64,000 nt of DNA from an uncultured Verrucomicrobiales bacterium (lineage in GTDB: Bacteria; Verrucomicrobiota; Verrucomicrobiia; Verrucomicrobiales; Akkermansiaceae): positions 1 to 64,000 of the forward strand of contig CALGMJ010000011.1 of assembly GCA_937958875.1 (NCBI GenBank). Direction: 5' to 3'. The translations under genes and the position numbers were made by a program. The notes beneath the pieces are model-generated. The model saw nothing but the letters and a program-made list of their open reading frames with translations, ran no database searches and was not told the origin of the DNA. Below, one piece after another: positions 39,505-49,541 of the stretch; within the stretch, counting starts at the first letter, position 1; every line of letters begins with the position of its first letter.

Positions 39505-42282
39505 TTAGACGGAGAAAGCCTGCTCACAGAGCATCTTTTGTTCCCGTTTATGAACTGCTTTTGAACCGGTGGAAGGACTGGAGGCACGCTCACGCCCAGC
39601 ATAGCGGACATGTGAGCGAGTCATCTTTTCAAGACGTGGCTGCATGAAGAACCACGCTCCCATATTGAGAGGTTCCTCCTGACACCAGACGTATTTTTTC
39701 GCAGAGAGATAAGGACTCATGGCCTGCTTAATGGACTCAACGTGGAGTGGATAGATTTGCTCGACCCGGATGATGGCGGCGTCCTTGATTTGATGCTCTT
39801 CCCGGTAGGCGAGGAGATCATAATAGACCTTTCCTGAACAGAAGATGACGCGTGAAACACGCTCTGGGCGCTCAAACTCATAGCTATCAGCGATGATTTC
39901 CTGGAAGGTGGTGTCATCGAGAAATTCTTCCACATCAGAAACGGCCCGAGGATTGGTAAGAAGGCTCTTAGGCGTCATTAGGATCAGTGGCTTCCGGACG
40001 GTATTGAGCTTCTGGCGGCGCAGGGCGTGGAAATACTGCGCAGGTGTAGTGAGATTTGCTACGATCATATTTTTCTCTGCACAGAGCTGAAGAAAACGCT
40101 CGAGGCGGGCGCTGGAGTGCTCAGGCCCCATCCCTTCATAACCATGCGGAAGAAGCATGACGAGAGAGCTAGGAGTCTGCCACTTAGATTCCGCAGAGGA
40201 GATAAACTGATCGATGATGACTTGGGCACCGTTAGCGAAGTCTCCGAACTGAGCTTCCCACAGAAGAAGCATGTTAGGACAGCCGAGGGAATAACCATAG
40301 TCAAAACCAAGAACTGCTGCTTCAGATAATAAGCTATTGTAAACGCAGAAACGCTCTTGATCTGAGGCTAGATTCCGCAGAGGCATGTAACGCTCACGTG
40401 TCTCATAATCGTAAAAGACAGCGTGACGATGACTGAAGGTGCCACGGCGGCAGTCCTGACCGGAAAGGCGGACCGGATAACCATCAAGCAAGAGTGAACC
40501 AAAGGCGAGAGCTTCGCCAAAAGCCCAGTCATAAGGTCCCCCATTCTGAAGGGCCTCAGAACGACGTGGAATAAAGCGCTTAGCAAGAGTCGGATGAACT
40601 TGGAACCCGTCCGGGATCGTGGTGAGCGTTTTACCGACGTGCTGGAGCTGATCGAGTGGGATCCCAGTCTGGACAGGATCAAAGTTGAACGCATCCTGCT
40701 CCTCGGCGGTAGAGCCGGTGAAAACGGATAGATCTTCAGTCCCCTGTTCACGCTTTCGCATTTTTTCCAGCTCACCTTCGAGACGCTGCCAGATTTCATC
40801 GTGAATGCTCTGCACTTCAGCAGCAGTGATGACATTGGAGTCGATGAGTTCCGTTTGATAGAGCTGCCAGGCAACTTTACGGCCCGAAATTTTGCGATAG
40901 ATATGAGGCTGGGTAAAAGCAGCTTGATCAGTTTCATTATGCCCCTGGCGGCGGTAGCAATACATGTCGATCACGACATCACGGCCCCAGCGCTGGCGGA
41001 ACTCGAGGGCAAACTCAGCAGCCCAGAGTAATTCCTCAGGGCGCTCTCCGTTAACGTGGAGAATGGGAGCATCGATCATCTTAGCAACATCAGTGGCATA
41101 GGCTGAGGAACGAGCGTCCTCAGGCATAGTAGTGAAGCCGATCTGATTATTAACGATGAGATGAATGGTTCCACCGGTGCGGTAGCCTTCGAGTTGAGAA
41201 AGATTGAGCACTTCGGCAACGGGCCCTTGCCCGGCAAAGGCTGCGTCGCCGTGAATAAGGAGAGGCAGGACGACTTTTCGATCTGTCTGAGCTCCATCAT
41301 CACCGATAAGGCGCTGGCGAGCACGTGCTTTCCCTTCAACGACGGGATTCACAGCTTCGAGATGACTCGGGTTTGCAGCTAAGGAAACCCGGACTTCTCC
41401 ATCGGGGAGCTTAAGATGATTTTCGTAGCCGAGGTGGTATTTGACGTCCCCATCGCCCGCTACGAGATCGGGAACGTAGTTCGGGGTAAATTCGTAAAGA
41501 AGGGTGGAGATTTTCTTCTTCACGAAGTGCGCGAGCACATTGAGGCGACCTCGGTGTGCCATCCCCATTTCGATTTCCTTCACTCCACTCTGCGGGCAGC
41601 TCTCTAGGATACGATTCAACAAAACCATGAGGCCCTCACCGCCCTCGAGAGAGAATCTCTTTTCTCCGAGGAATTTCTTACCGAGGAAAGATTCAAAGAG
41701 CTCAGATTCCATAAGCCAACGGAGAGATTTAATCTGATCCTCATTAGAAAGCTTAGCCCGGCTTGGTCTGTTCTCGATGCGTTGACGAATCCAGTTTCGC
41801 ACTTCCGTCTCATGGATGTGCATGAACTCGAAGCCAGTTTTTCCAGAATAGGTTTCCTCCAATGCGGAGACGAGATCGCGGAGCTTGATGGATTCGCCCT
41901 GACGGAAAAATTTGTTAGAAGCCTCACGATCAAGATCAGCATCGCTCATTCCAAATTGGCTCAATTCTAAGCGTGGATTTCTCACCCCCTGCTCCTCAAG
42001 AGGATTAATATGAGCCTGAGTGTGACCGAGTGTGCGGTAATTGTAGACAAGGGAAACAACCTTACCACGAAAGGTGAGCTGATCTTCGGAAGCAGGCGCC
42101 TCGCCTTGAACTCCCGCTGGTGTTCCTGCAGGCCCGCCTTTCTTAGGAAGAGTGGAACCAAGCTCAAAGCCCTCAAAATAAGCGGCCCAGATATCATCTA
42201 CGGACGAGGGATCGTCGCTCCATTTGGCGTAGTTTTCGTCGAGGAGGGCAGCGTTCAGCCGGGGTGAAATATGCGAGGCCAT
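39505..42282 (-). CDS. sucA: 2-oxoglutarate dehydrogenase E1
   Basis: LMVLLNRILE, EMGMAHRGRLNVLAH, HGDAAFAGQGPVAEVL, NNQIGFTT, ANGAQVIIDQFI. Confidence 0.97.
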   Translation of the reverse strand: MASHISPRLNAALLDENYAKWSDDPSSVDDIWAAYFEGFELGSTLPKKGGPAGTPAGVQGEAPASEDQLTFRGKVVSLVYNYRTLGHTQAHINPLEEQGVRNPRLELSQFGMSDADLDREASNKFFRQGESIKLRDLVSALEETYSGKTGFEFMHIHETEVRNWIRQRIENRPSRAKLSNEDQIKSLRWLMESELFESFLGKKFLGEKRFSLEGGEGLMVLLNRILESCPQSGVKEIEMGMAHRGRLNVLAHFVKKKISTLLYEFTPNYVPDLVAGDGDVKYHLGYENHLKLPDGEVRVSLAANPSHLEAVNPVVEGKARARQRLIGDDGAQTDRKVVLPLLIHGDAAFAGQGPVAEVLNLSQLEGYRTGGTIHLIVNNQIGFTTMPEDARSSAYATDVAKMIDAPILHVNGERPEELLWAAEFALEFRQRWGRDVVIDMYCYRRQGHNETDQAAFTQPHIYRKISGRKVAWQLYQTELIDSNVITAAEVQSIHDEIWQRLEGELEKMRKREQGTEDLSVFTGSTAEEQDAFNFDPVQTGIPLDQLQHVGKTLTTIPDGFQVHPTLAKRFIPRRSEALQNGGPYDWAFGEALAFGSLLLDGYPVRLSGQDCRRGTFSHRHAVFYDYETRERYMPLRNLASDQERFCVYNSLLSEAAVLGFDYGYSLGCPNMLLLWEAQFGDFANGAQVIIDQFISSAESKWQTPSSLVMLLPHGYEGMGPEHSSARLERFLQLCAEKNMIVANLTTPAQYFHALRRQKLNTVRKPLILMTPKSLLTNPRAVSDVEEFLDDTTFQEIIADSYEFERPERVSRVIFCSGKVYYDLLAYREEHQIKDAAIIRVEQIYPLHVESIKQAMSPYLSAKKYVWCQEEPLNMGAWFFMQPRLEKMTRSHVRYAGRERASSPSTGSKAVHKREQKMLCEQAFSV

Positions 42283-42390
42283 GAGGATAAGTCTGAGATT
42301 GAGGCTTGGTAAGCACTCGGTATGCCGTTAGTTAATTGCCACGCCCGCGTGAGTCAATCGCGCAACACCTGATCCCATAAAGAAAAACGC

Positions 42391-43323
42391 ATGATCGAGA
42401 TCGCCAGTCTCAGCAAGCGCTACGGTAGACACCTTGCCGTGGACGAAATTTCCTTCGAAGTCGCCAAAGGCGAAGTCGTTGGTTTCCTAGGGCCCAATGG
42501 GGCCGGGAAAAGCACAACCCTGAAAATGTTAACCGGATTTCTCCCTCCTACGGCGGGAGCCGCACGCATTGGCGGATACGATATCTTCCGGGAGTCACTC
42601 GAAGTGCGAAAGCATATCGGCTACATGCCTGAAAACGTGCCTCTCTATACCGAAATGCGAGTAAAAGAATATCTCCGCTTTCGTGGAGCACTACGTGGGA
42701 TGAAAGGGAGCCACCTCCGCACTCGACTCGGTGAAGTGATGGAAACGGCGGGACTCACTCACGTTCGGCGAAAGATGATCAAAACGCTGTCAAAAGGTTA
42801 CCGACAGAGAGTTGGACTCGCTGACGCCCTCATCCACGAACCGGATCTTCTTATTCTTGATGAACCGACGAATGGTCTCGACCCGAACCAAATTCGCTCA
42901 ATCCGCAGCCTCATCCAGCGCCTCGGCGAAAAGCACACTATCCTCCTCTCAACACATATCCTGAGCGAAGTTGAAATGACATGTAATAAGGTCGTCATCA
43001 TTGATGAAGGAAAGGTGAAAGCGGCTGATACGCCGAGTAACCTAGTGAAAAACATGCGTCGTGCGGGGCGCATCTCAGTGGAAATGAAAGTGGCGGCTGA
43101 CGAGGGAGAAACGTATCTCAACGCACTGGAAAACGTGAAAAAAGTCACCAGTGAGCCACTCCGTGACGGCTGGACTCGCTTCGCAGTTTTCTGTGAACCC
43201 CGCACTGATACACGATTAAAAATTTCTGAGCTTTCACATGAAAAAAGATGGCCGCTGAGATCGCTAGCCCGAAAGAATGCTACTCTTGAAGAAGTGTTTG
43301 TAGAATTGACCCGAAAAGACTGA
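42391..43323 (+). CDS. ABC transporter ATP-binding protein (GldA-like)
   Basis: GPNGAGKSTTLKML, LSKGYRQRVGLADALIH, LLILDEPTNGLDP. Confidence 0.93.
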   Translation: MIEIASLSKRYGRHLAVDEISFEVAKGEVVGFLGPNGAGKSTTLKMLTGFLPPTAGAARIGGYDIFRESLEVRKHIGYMPENVPLYTEMRVKEYLRFRGALRGMKGSHLRTRLGEVMETAGLTHVRRKMIKTLSKGYRQRVGLADALIHEPDLLILDEPTNGLDPNQIRSIRSLIQRLGEKHTILLSTHILSEVEMTCNKVVIIDEGKVKAADTPSNLVKNMRRAGRISVEMKVAADEGETYLNALENVKKVTSEPLRDGWTRFAVFCEPRTDTRLKISELSHEKRWPLRSLARKNATLEEVFVELTRKD

Positions 43324-43331
43324 CCACTGCT

Positions 43332-44084
43332 ATGCGTGTTTTCCGAATTCTCTTCATGAAGGAACTGAAGAGCTACTTCTTCAGCCCCTTCGGCTGGCTC
43401 ATCATGGCCTTCGCCGCTTTAATGCAGGGCCTCTCTCTCTCAACGACGATGAAAGGCTTCATGGACGTCGCCCAGTCCGAGAGCCTCGTCTACGTTGTCT
43501 TTCAGGCACCGACCTTTTGGTTTTACTTCCTTTTCTTATTTCCCGTTCTGACGATGCGGCTTTTTTCTGAGGAAAATCGCTCAGGCACACTGGAAGGCCT
43601 CCTCACCGCTCCAGTCCAGACCTGGCAGGTGGTGCTTTCTAAATATAGTGCTGCTTACCTGACCTTTGCGATCTTGTGGATTCCTGTTCTCTTTCATTTC
43701 AAGCTCTTCACCATGATCACAAACGTGCCTCCGCCATTTACTAATGGCGAAATCTACGGCTCCCTGCTGATCATTCTACTCATGGGGGCCCTCTTCACCG
43801 CGATGGGCTGTCTCGCCTCATGCCTGACCTCGAGCCAAATCATCGCTGGAATCGTCTGCATCGGCTTCCTCTTTATCCACTTCCTCCTAGGTCTAGTGAC
43901 CCTCTGGTGGGGTGACCAAATTCCGGCTGCTCCATTTTTCCACTTCATCTCATCACGGGAACATCTTGACCTCTTCTCACGAGGCTTACTCGATTCCCGC
44001 CCTATTATTTACTACCTTACTATGACTGGCTTTGTCCTGATCCTGACCCATCACGTGCTGGACTTCCGGCGTTGGAAACCATGA
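43332..44084 (+). CDS. ABC transporter permease (GldF-like)
   Basis: Six-TM ABC-2 type; SEENRSGTLEGLLTAPV. Confidence 0.9.
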   Translation: MRVFRILFMKELKSYFFSPFGWLIMAFAALMQGLSLSTTMKGFMDVAQSESLVYVVFQAPTFWFYFLFLFPVLTMRLFSEENRSGTLEGLLTAPVQTWQVVLSKYSAAYLTFAILWIPVLFHFKLFTMITNVPPPFTNGEIYGSLLIILLMGALFTAMGCLASCLTSSQIIAGIVCIGFLFIHFLLGLVTLWWGDQIPAAPFFHFISSREHLDLFSRGLLDSRPIIYYLTMTGFVLILTHHVLDFRRWKP

Positions 44085-45622
44085 GCAAAGAATCTTCTTC
44101 CTCTAAAGAAATGGCTCCCCCGCCAAGCCCGGTGAAACGCCTAGGAATCGGAGTGCGCGCGCTGACTCAACTCGCTCTCGCCTTTCTGGTCCTCATCTGT
44201 GCCTTTTATCTCGGCATGACTCAGATCTGGCGAAAAGATCTCACTCAAGGCGCAGATTTCACCCTCTCGGACACGACTGTTAAGTTACTCGAGTCTGACC
44301 AGCTACAAAAACGGGAACAGCCAGTAAAAATCATCGCTGCGCTCCGAAAAACCTCCCCGCACTACGCGCGACTGCGCACTCTTGCGGAAGAGTATGATCG
44401 GCTTGGCGGCGACCAACTCGAAATCGATTACTTAGACCCTATCCGTGATCAGGATCGAGCACTCGAAGTCGCGAACATATACGGGAGTCTGCTCAAGGAC
44501 CGGCTCTTTAGTGATGACCTCTTCATCATTGATGCCCGCACCGATACCAAACCTGAATCTGCGAGTGCAGGACTGCGTTATCTCCCGGTCGATCAATTAC
44601 TGGTCAAGCGCACGGATACGAAAAAACAGCGCCGTATTGTGGGATATCGGGATGAAGACTATCTCAGCTCATCCCTGCTCTCGGCCCTCGAGGGAAAGCC
44701 TCGTCGCATGTATCTCCTCTCAGATAAAAGTGATCTTGATGTCGGGGATACTAATTCCCCCTGGCTCGTCCTCACCGAAGCTCTCGCTCGTCAGAACGTG
44801 CTCTTAATTCCACTACGAATCTCAGAAACAGAGAAAATCCCAGAGGATGCCGAGGGAGTCGTGCTCGTTGCACCTCAGTATGATCTGGAGCCAAAGGAAA
44901 TGGCTACTCTGGTAGAATATTGGGAACGCCCGAATTCAGCCATCTTTGCCACCCTGGATCCCAGTGCTCGCCCGGAAAACCTACGCGCCTTCTTCCGCCA
45001 GCATGGAATCACCCCACGTAACGACCGTATTTTAGCTGTTAAAAATGGACGCACTGAAACTCAGGTTAATGCCCTTTTCATGCCCTACAGCGAAAGCATC
45101 AATGAAGGGCTCACGGATAAAGCGACGACCTTTGAAGGAAAAATCTCCAGCCTCGAAGTACGAGAAAATGCCGAAGACCTCGCGACCCAGCGTATCCAAT
45201 GCATTCCACTTATTGAAGCTGCCACTGGATACTGGGGAGAGACAGACTATACCCAGCCAAATCCGAGCTTTGATGATAACTCTGACGTCCCCGCCCCGCT
45301 CTACCTCGCAGCCTACGTCATTAAAGGAAATGCCAATGCGGACGAAACGGCAGATCTCGTTTCAAAGATGATCATCATCTCCACCAGTGACTTCCTCCAC
45401 CCGGAACGCCTCCGGGAAGAGCAGCTCGACTTCACTAAAAATTGTATGAACTGGCTCTTAGGACGTGAAGAACTCATGGGCATCGGCCCGCGAGCACTTG
45501 AACGAAGAAAGCTTAATCTCATCCCGAGTGAAGTTGGCTTTCTCCAAAAAATTGTCGTCTTCTTTATCCCTGCAGGGCTCCTAGCCTTCGGCCTCTTCAT
45601 CTGGAACACCCGGCGCGCTTAA
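44081..45622 (+). CDS. GldG-like ABC-type transport auxiliary protein
   Basis: N-terminal TM, DLTQGADFTLSDTTVKLL, C-terminal TM; ATGA overlap with the permease. Confidence 0.8.
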   Translation: MSKESSSSKEMAPPPSPVKRLGIGVRALTQLALAFLVLICAFYLGMTQIWRKDLTQGADFTLSDTTVKLLESDQLQKREQPVKIIAALRKTSPHYARLRTLAEEYDRLGGDQLEIDYLDPIRDQDRALEVANIYGSLLKDRLFSDDLFIIDARTDTKPESASAGLRYLPVDQLLVKRTDTKKQRRIVGYRDEDYLSSSLLSALEGKPRRMYLLSDKSDLDVGDTNSPWLVLTEALARQNVLLIPLRISETEKIPEDAEGVVLVAPQYDLEPKEMATLVEYWERPNSAIFATLDPSARPENLRAFFRQHGITPRNDRILAVKNGRTETQVNALFMPYSESINEGLTDKATTFEGKISSLEVRENAEDLATQRIQCIPLIEAATGYWGETDYTQPNPSFDDNSDVPAPLYLAAYVIKGNANADETADLVSKMIIISTSDFLHPERLREEQLDFTKNCMNWLLGREELMGIGPRALERRKLNLIPSEVGFLQKIVVFFIPAGLLAFGLFIWNTRRA

Positions 45623-45646
45623 AAAGCACTCCTGGACCTCAGAATC

Positions 45647-47812
45647 ATGCGCATCACCTTCACCATCTTTCTCCTCGTCCTCACTCTCGTGCTGGGTGGG
45701 CTGACGGCTATCCAGAAAGTCAGCGGGAATCTCGACTCCATCTTCGGAGCTCCCCCACTGGCAGAAGGAGACACCCTTTATCGATTCGATAAAAAGGATG
45801 TCTATCGCATCGAAATCCTCAATCACGATGGGACCAAAGCCGTCATTAAGAAAAAAAATGGAGCTTGGATGCTAGAAGAACCATGGGACGACCTCGCCGA
45901 CTCTCGGCTCATCCAATCCGTCATTAATTTTTCTAACAATCTCATCATCGAAGATGTCATCGAGCGTGATGAAGTAGATGACTTAGCGAAATACGGCCTT
46001 CGTTCAGCGCGCATCGAAGTCCAGCTTTTCAGCACCGATGGTGAGTCCATCTGCCACTACCGACTCGGCCATAAGACCGCTTGGCGAACGAGCGAAGAAG
46101 TAGAAACGGTCATCATCCGCCCTGCTGAGCGAGACCAGAAAGACAACATCTATGTCTGCGCCGATGTCATCGATGCCAACATCCGCCAAGTAAGAATTCG
46201 GGAAATTTTTGGCACAGGCCTCAAGCTCTTTCGCGACCACCGGGCCTTTTATAATCATCCCGCCCTCGCAACAGGTCTCACCCTAAAAGACCAAAGCTCC
46301 ACCATCTCACTCAAGCGGGCAAATCTCGCTAAAAACACGCCTTGGCGGATCACTCAGCCCTTTGATCTCGCGGCCGATAAACCCTCTGTCGAAAAATTAA
46401 TTAAAAACTTAGGAGACCTTCAGGGAACTGAAGTGCTGGACCCCTCTGCCATCACCCTCCCCGCACCGACACCGGAAAATATCGAGCGCACGCTAAGAGC
46501 TGATTATACCCTCCCAAACGGAAAAACTGACTCTGTCTCTCTCTTTATTTACCCACCTGAACAAGAAGACTCCCCCACCGTTTTCGCCCGCGTCGGGCAG
46601 AGCCTAGAAAAGCTACGTCCTGCCGTTCTTCGGCTCATCCGGCAGGATGAAAGTGCGAAGCTCAATCAGCTCCCCCAAGGCGTCAATGAACTTCGAAGCC
46701 GGACCCTCACCTCCCTTTCCATCGCCCAACTCGAATCTCTGCACGTCCGTGATGCACAGGGAAAAACTCTTAATCTTAACCTAGAATGGAACCCGCATGA
46801 ACGGGCGAAACGCTGGCATGCCCGCACCAATGAGTATCAAGGCCCAGCTAACGAAGAGCAGGTTAAGAACGTCTTCGAAATTCTTTTTAAAAATCCCATC
46901 ATCCGCTTTGCTGATGATGCCGCTACGGATCTGAAAGACTACGGCCTAGCCAAGCCTGAACGAACCGTCACCCTAACCTTAAAAGATGGGAAAAAGCTCA
47001 CCTATCTTTTGGGCCAACGCTATGAAGATCATTTCTTCGCACGCCTAGCCGGAGGGGACCGCGCCCTTCCACTCACGCAGGACCTTTATCAAGGTCTCAC
47101 ACAGGGAAAAAATTCCGAGTATCTCACCGCCCTCTTCTCCCCAGAGACCACTGGACTCTATCCGGTAGAAAATCCGCAGCTTTTCGGATTTCACCGCCCT
47201 AAAATCATTCAAGTCCAGACAAATCAAGGGGCGAAAAAAATCGAACTTGGCACCGCCAAGCATCTCCACTTTTACGCCAGTGAAAAGGACTCAAAACGGG
47301 TCAGCGAAGTGCCCCGTGATTTCCTCTACGGCATTCAAACCGATAGTTTCCGGTGGCGTCAAACTCGTCTATGGAACCTCAATGCCTTTGAAGTTCGTGG
47401 AATGATCATCGAACGAAAAGGACGCCCGGCCTTAACCTTGAAATACAATTTCTTCCGCCAGGAATGGCGAGCGGAGCAAAATGGCACCGATGTCACAGCC
47501 AAGCTCAATACCAACAAAGCAGAACGTCTCTTGGAAAAACTGGCTGATATGAACGTCCTCCGCTGGCTCGGCCCCGCAGATGGAATCGCCCGTGAACGTC
47601 TACGTGATCCGAATCTCACCGTCTCCGTGCTTACCGAAGAAGTGAACAGTGATGGTGAGACCACGGGTATTCGCTCTAAGGTCCTGAAAATTGCGCGTGT
47701 GAATCCAACCCGTTCTAATACCCGTTTCTACGGTCAGGCATCAAACGAGCAAGACCTCTTCCTTCTCGATCTCGGGACAGTCAAACGCCTCGCCGTCCAG
47801 CTCCTAGAGTGA
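45647..47812 (+). CDS. DUF4340 domain protein
   Basis: Position after GldG-like gene; repeated YGL..P blocks as in DUF4340. Confidence 0.75.
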   Translation: MRITFTIFLLVLTLVLGGLTAIQKVSGNLDSIFGAPPLAEGDTLYRFDKKDVYRIEILNHDGTKAVIKKKNGAWMLEEPWDDLADSRLIQSVINFSNNLIIEDVIERDEVDDLAKYGLRSARIEVQLFSTDGESICHYRLGHKTAWRTSEEVETVIIRPAERDQKDNIYVCADVIDANIRQVRIREIFGTGLKLFRDHRAFYNHPALATGLTLKDQSSTISLKRANLAKNTPWRITQPFDLAADKPSVEKLIKNLGDLQGTEVLDPSAITLPAPTPENIERTLRADYTLPNGKTDSVSLFIYPPEQEDSPTVFARVGQSLEKLRPAVLRLIRQDESAKLNQLPQGVNELRSRTLTSLSIAQLESLHVRDAQGKTLNLNLEWNPHERAKRWHARTNEYQGPANEEQVKNVFEILFKNPIIRFADDAATDLKDYGLAKPERTVTLTLKDGKKLTYLLGQRYEDHFFARLAGGDRALPLTQDLYQGLTQGKNSEYLTALFSPETTGLYPVENPQLFGFHRPKIIQVQTNQGAKKIELGTAKHLHFYASEKDSKRVSEVPRDFLYGIQTDSFRWRQTRLWNLNAFEVRGMIIERKGRPALTLKYNFFRQEWRAEQNGTDVTAKLNTNKAERLLEKLADMNVLRWLGPADGIARERLRDPNLTVSVLTEEVNSDGETTGIRSKVLKIARVNPTRSNTRFYGQASNEQDLFLLDLGTVKRLAVQLLE

Positions 47813-47915
47813 TTTCGAGAGAATTCTGGCATTAGACCAGATTTTATGTTTTCCATACTCGCGAGTGATACAGTTTGCATGCTGTTCACGAAAAACCGCG
47901 AATATCTTATCTATC

Positions 47916-48455
47916 ATGACGAACAAGAAACGCCTGCTAGTCATCATCCAGTTGTGGATGATCCTTTCATCAGTTTGTATGGCGAATTTTTCTGGAATCA
48001 AAATCAATCCAGATGGTTCAAATGTCTGCGGAGGAGCTTACCCCGGCTCTAGGAAAAATCCTGATGGAACCTTTGTTTGTGGGGGAGCTTTTGCCGGATT
48101 CAAGAAAAACCCTGATGGGACCTTTGTCTGTGGCGGCGCTTATACTGGATTTAAAAAAAATCCGGATGGAACCTTCGTCTGTGGCGGCGCTTATGCCGGG
48201 TTTAAGAAGAACCCAGATGGAACTTTTGTCTGCGGGGGAGCCTATACCGGATTTAAGAAAAACCCGGACGGCACTTTCGTCTGCGGCGGGGCTTTTTCAG
48301 GGGCGAAACAGAATCCAGACGGCACTTTCGTCTGCGGGGGAGCCTATACCGGCTTTAAGAAAAACCCTGATGGAACCTTTGTTTGCGGAGGAGCATATCA
48401 AGGAGTTCGAAAAAATCCTGATGGCAGCTTTGTCGTCGGATGGAAGAAGCAGTAA
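47916..48455 (+). CDS. Secreted tandem-repeat protein, eight 17-aa single-Cys repeats
   Basis: Signal peptide MTNKKRLLVIIQLWMILSSVCMA followed by NPDGTFVCGGAYTGFKK x8 plus a partial unit. Confidence 0.75.
   Translation: MTNKKRLLVIIQLWMILSSVCMANFSGIKINPDGSNVCGGAYPGSRKNPDGTFVCGGAFAGFKKNPDGTFVCGGAYTGFKKNPDGTFVCGGAYAGFKKNPDGTFVCGGAYTGFKKNPDGTFVCGGAFSGAKQNPDGTFVCGGAYTGFKKNPDGTFVCGGAYQGVRKNPDGSFVVGWKKQ
48006..48452 (+). repeat. 51-bp in-frame tandem repeat (8 units plus a 39-bp partial)
   Basis: Direct reading of aa(c/t)ccnga(t/c)gg... units. Confidence 0.95.
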
Positions 48456-48619
48456 GCTCAGATCACGCCACATAGATGCGGTGATCTTTCGGCGGCGCGA
48501 TCTCGCTAGGGCTCTCTTATTTTGGGGCACTGAAATATCGAAATCACGAAGTCATCCATCGCCGCTATCGATACGAATTCTAAGCTTTCATCAAAGACAT
48601 CTTCGAGCATACTTCTGAT

Positions 48620-49120
48620 ATGTCCTTAGTTAAAAAGTCGAAGGATTCATTTCGATCCCCCATTCTCCCCGCATTTGGTATCGTAGCAGCCATGGATCAG
48701 GATGATCGACGGTTATTGAGCGATTATGGAGAGTTTTTCCCGGTCCAAGAAGGACAGCACGTCATCGTAGAAGGTGAAGAGCAGAATGCGCTCTATTACG
48801 TTATTTCCGGTCTTCTCGAAATTACGATCCGCCGTGAGGGAGCAGATCACAAGCTCGGCCGAGTGGGTGCCGGGGAAAGTTTAGGCGAGGTCAATCTCTT
48901 CGACCCTGATCTCGCCAGTGCGAGTGTAGTCGCGGGCGAGTTCACCCAAGTCTGGCGCTGCACCAGACAGGATCTTGAGTCTTTTCTTTCATCTTATCAT
49001 GAAGCGGGCTCTCGCCTCCTCATCGGCATCGTGACGAACATGTCTCAACGCCTACGCCAGATGAATGAGCGCTGTATCGAGAATGACCTTCTAGGTGCTG
49101 CCGCTAAAATGTGGAGCTAA
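48620..49120 (+). CDS. Cyclic nucleotide-binding-like domain protein without obvious HTH
   Basis: EGQHVIVEGEEQNALYYVISGLLEI, GRVGAGESLGEVNLFD. Confidence 0.85.
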   Translation: MSLVKKSKDSFRSPILPAFGIVAAMDQDDRRLLSDYGEFFPVQEGQHVIVEGEEQNALYYVISGLLEITIRREGADHKLGRVGAGESLGEVNLFDPDLASASVVAGEFTQVWRCTRQDLESFLSSYHEAGSRLLIGIVTNMSQRLRQMNERCIENDLLGAAAKMWS

Positions 49121-49154
49121 GCTCCTCCGCTTCTTCATCCTCCTACGCACACAC

Positions 49155-49541
49155 ATGCTAGCTTCCACATCGCTTACGCCGGAGCTCCTTCAGCTCGGAG
49201 CACTCGGCCTTTTTTTTGCTCTCAGTATCGGTCATGCCATCGGAGACTTCGCCTTGCAGGGAAGCTTTATTTCGCAGGCAAAAAGCCGTCGCTCAAATCT
49301 AGAAAACTACTTTGATGGAAAGCCCCCGATTGGGGTTTGGTTTCACGTTCTCACCGCACATTGCCTGATCCATGCCGGCATCGTCTGGTTTATCACTGGA
49401 TCCGTTTTCTTTGCCACGCTCGAATTCGCCCTTCATTGGATCATCGATCTCATCAAGGGCGAAGGATGGATCGGCTTCAATACCGATCAAATTCTCCACT
49501 ACCTTTGTAAAGGGCTCATTGTTTACTTAGCCTTCTCGTAA
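49155..49541 (+). CDS. DUF3307 family membrane protein
   Basis: HAIGDFALQGSFISQAKS, HVLTAHCLIHAG, ALHWIIDLIKGE, TDQILHYLCKG. Confidence 0.8.
   Translation: MLASTSLTPELLQLGALGLFFALSIGHAIGDFALQGSFISQAKSRRSNLENYFDGKPPIGVWFHVLTAHCLIHAGIVWFITGSVFFATLEFALHWIIDLIKGEGWIGFNTDQILHYLCKGLIVYLAFS

Noticed and set aside
48006-48452. Possible CRISPR array
   Set aside because: Units are directly adjacent with no spacers and encode an in-frame peptide repeat.
48461-48489. Terminator after the Cys-repeat gene (gatcac...gtgatc)
   Set aside because: Six-bp stem and only three T residues; insufficient support.
48013-48618. 201-aa ORF in the second frame of the Cys-repeat gene
   Set aside because: The repeat unit is 51 bp, a multiple of three, so all frames stay open; no signal peptide and the frame runs past the repeat without support.
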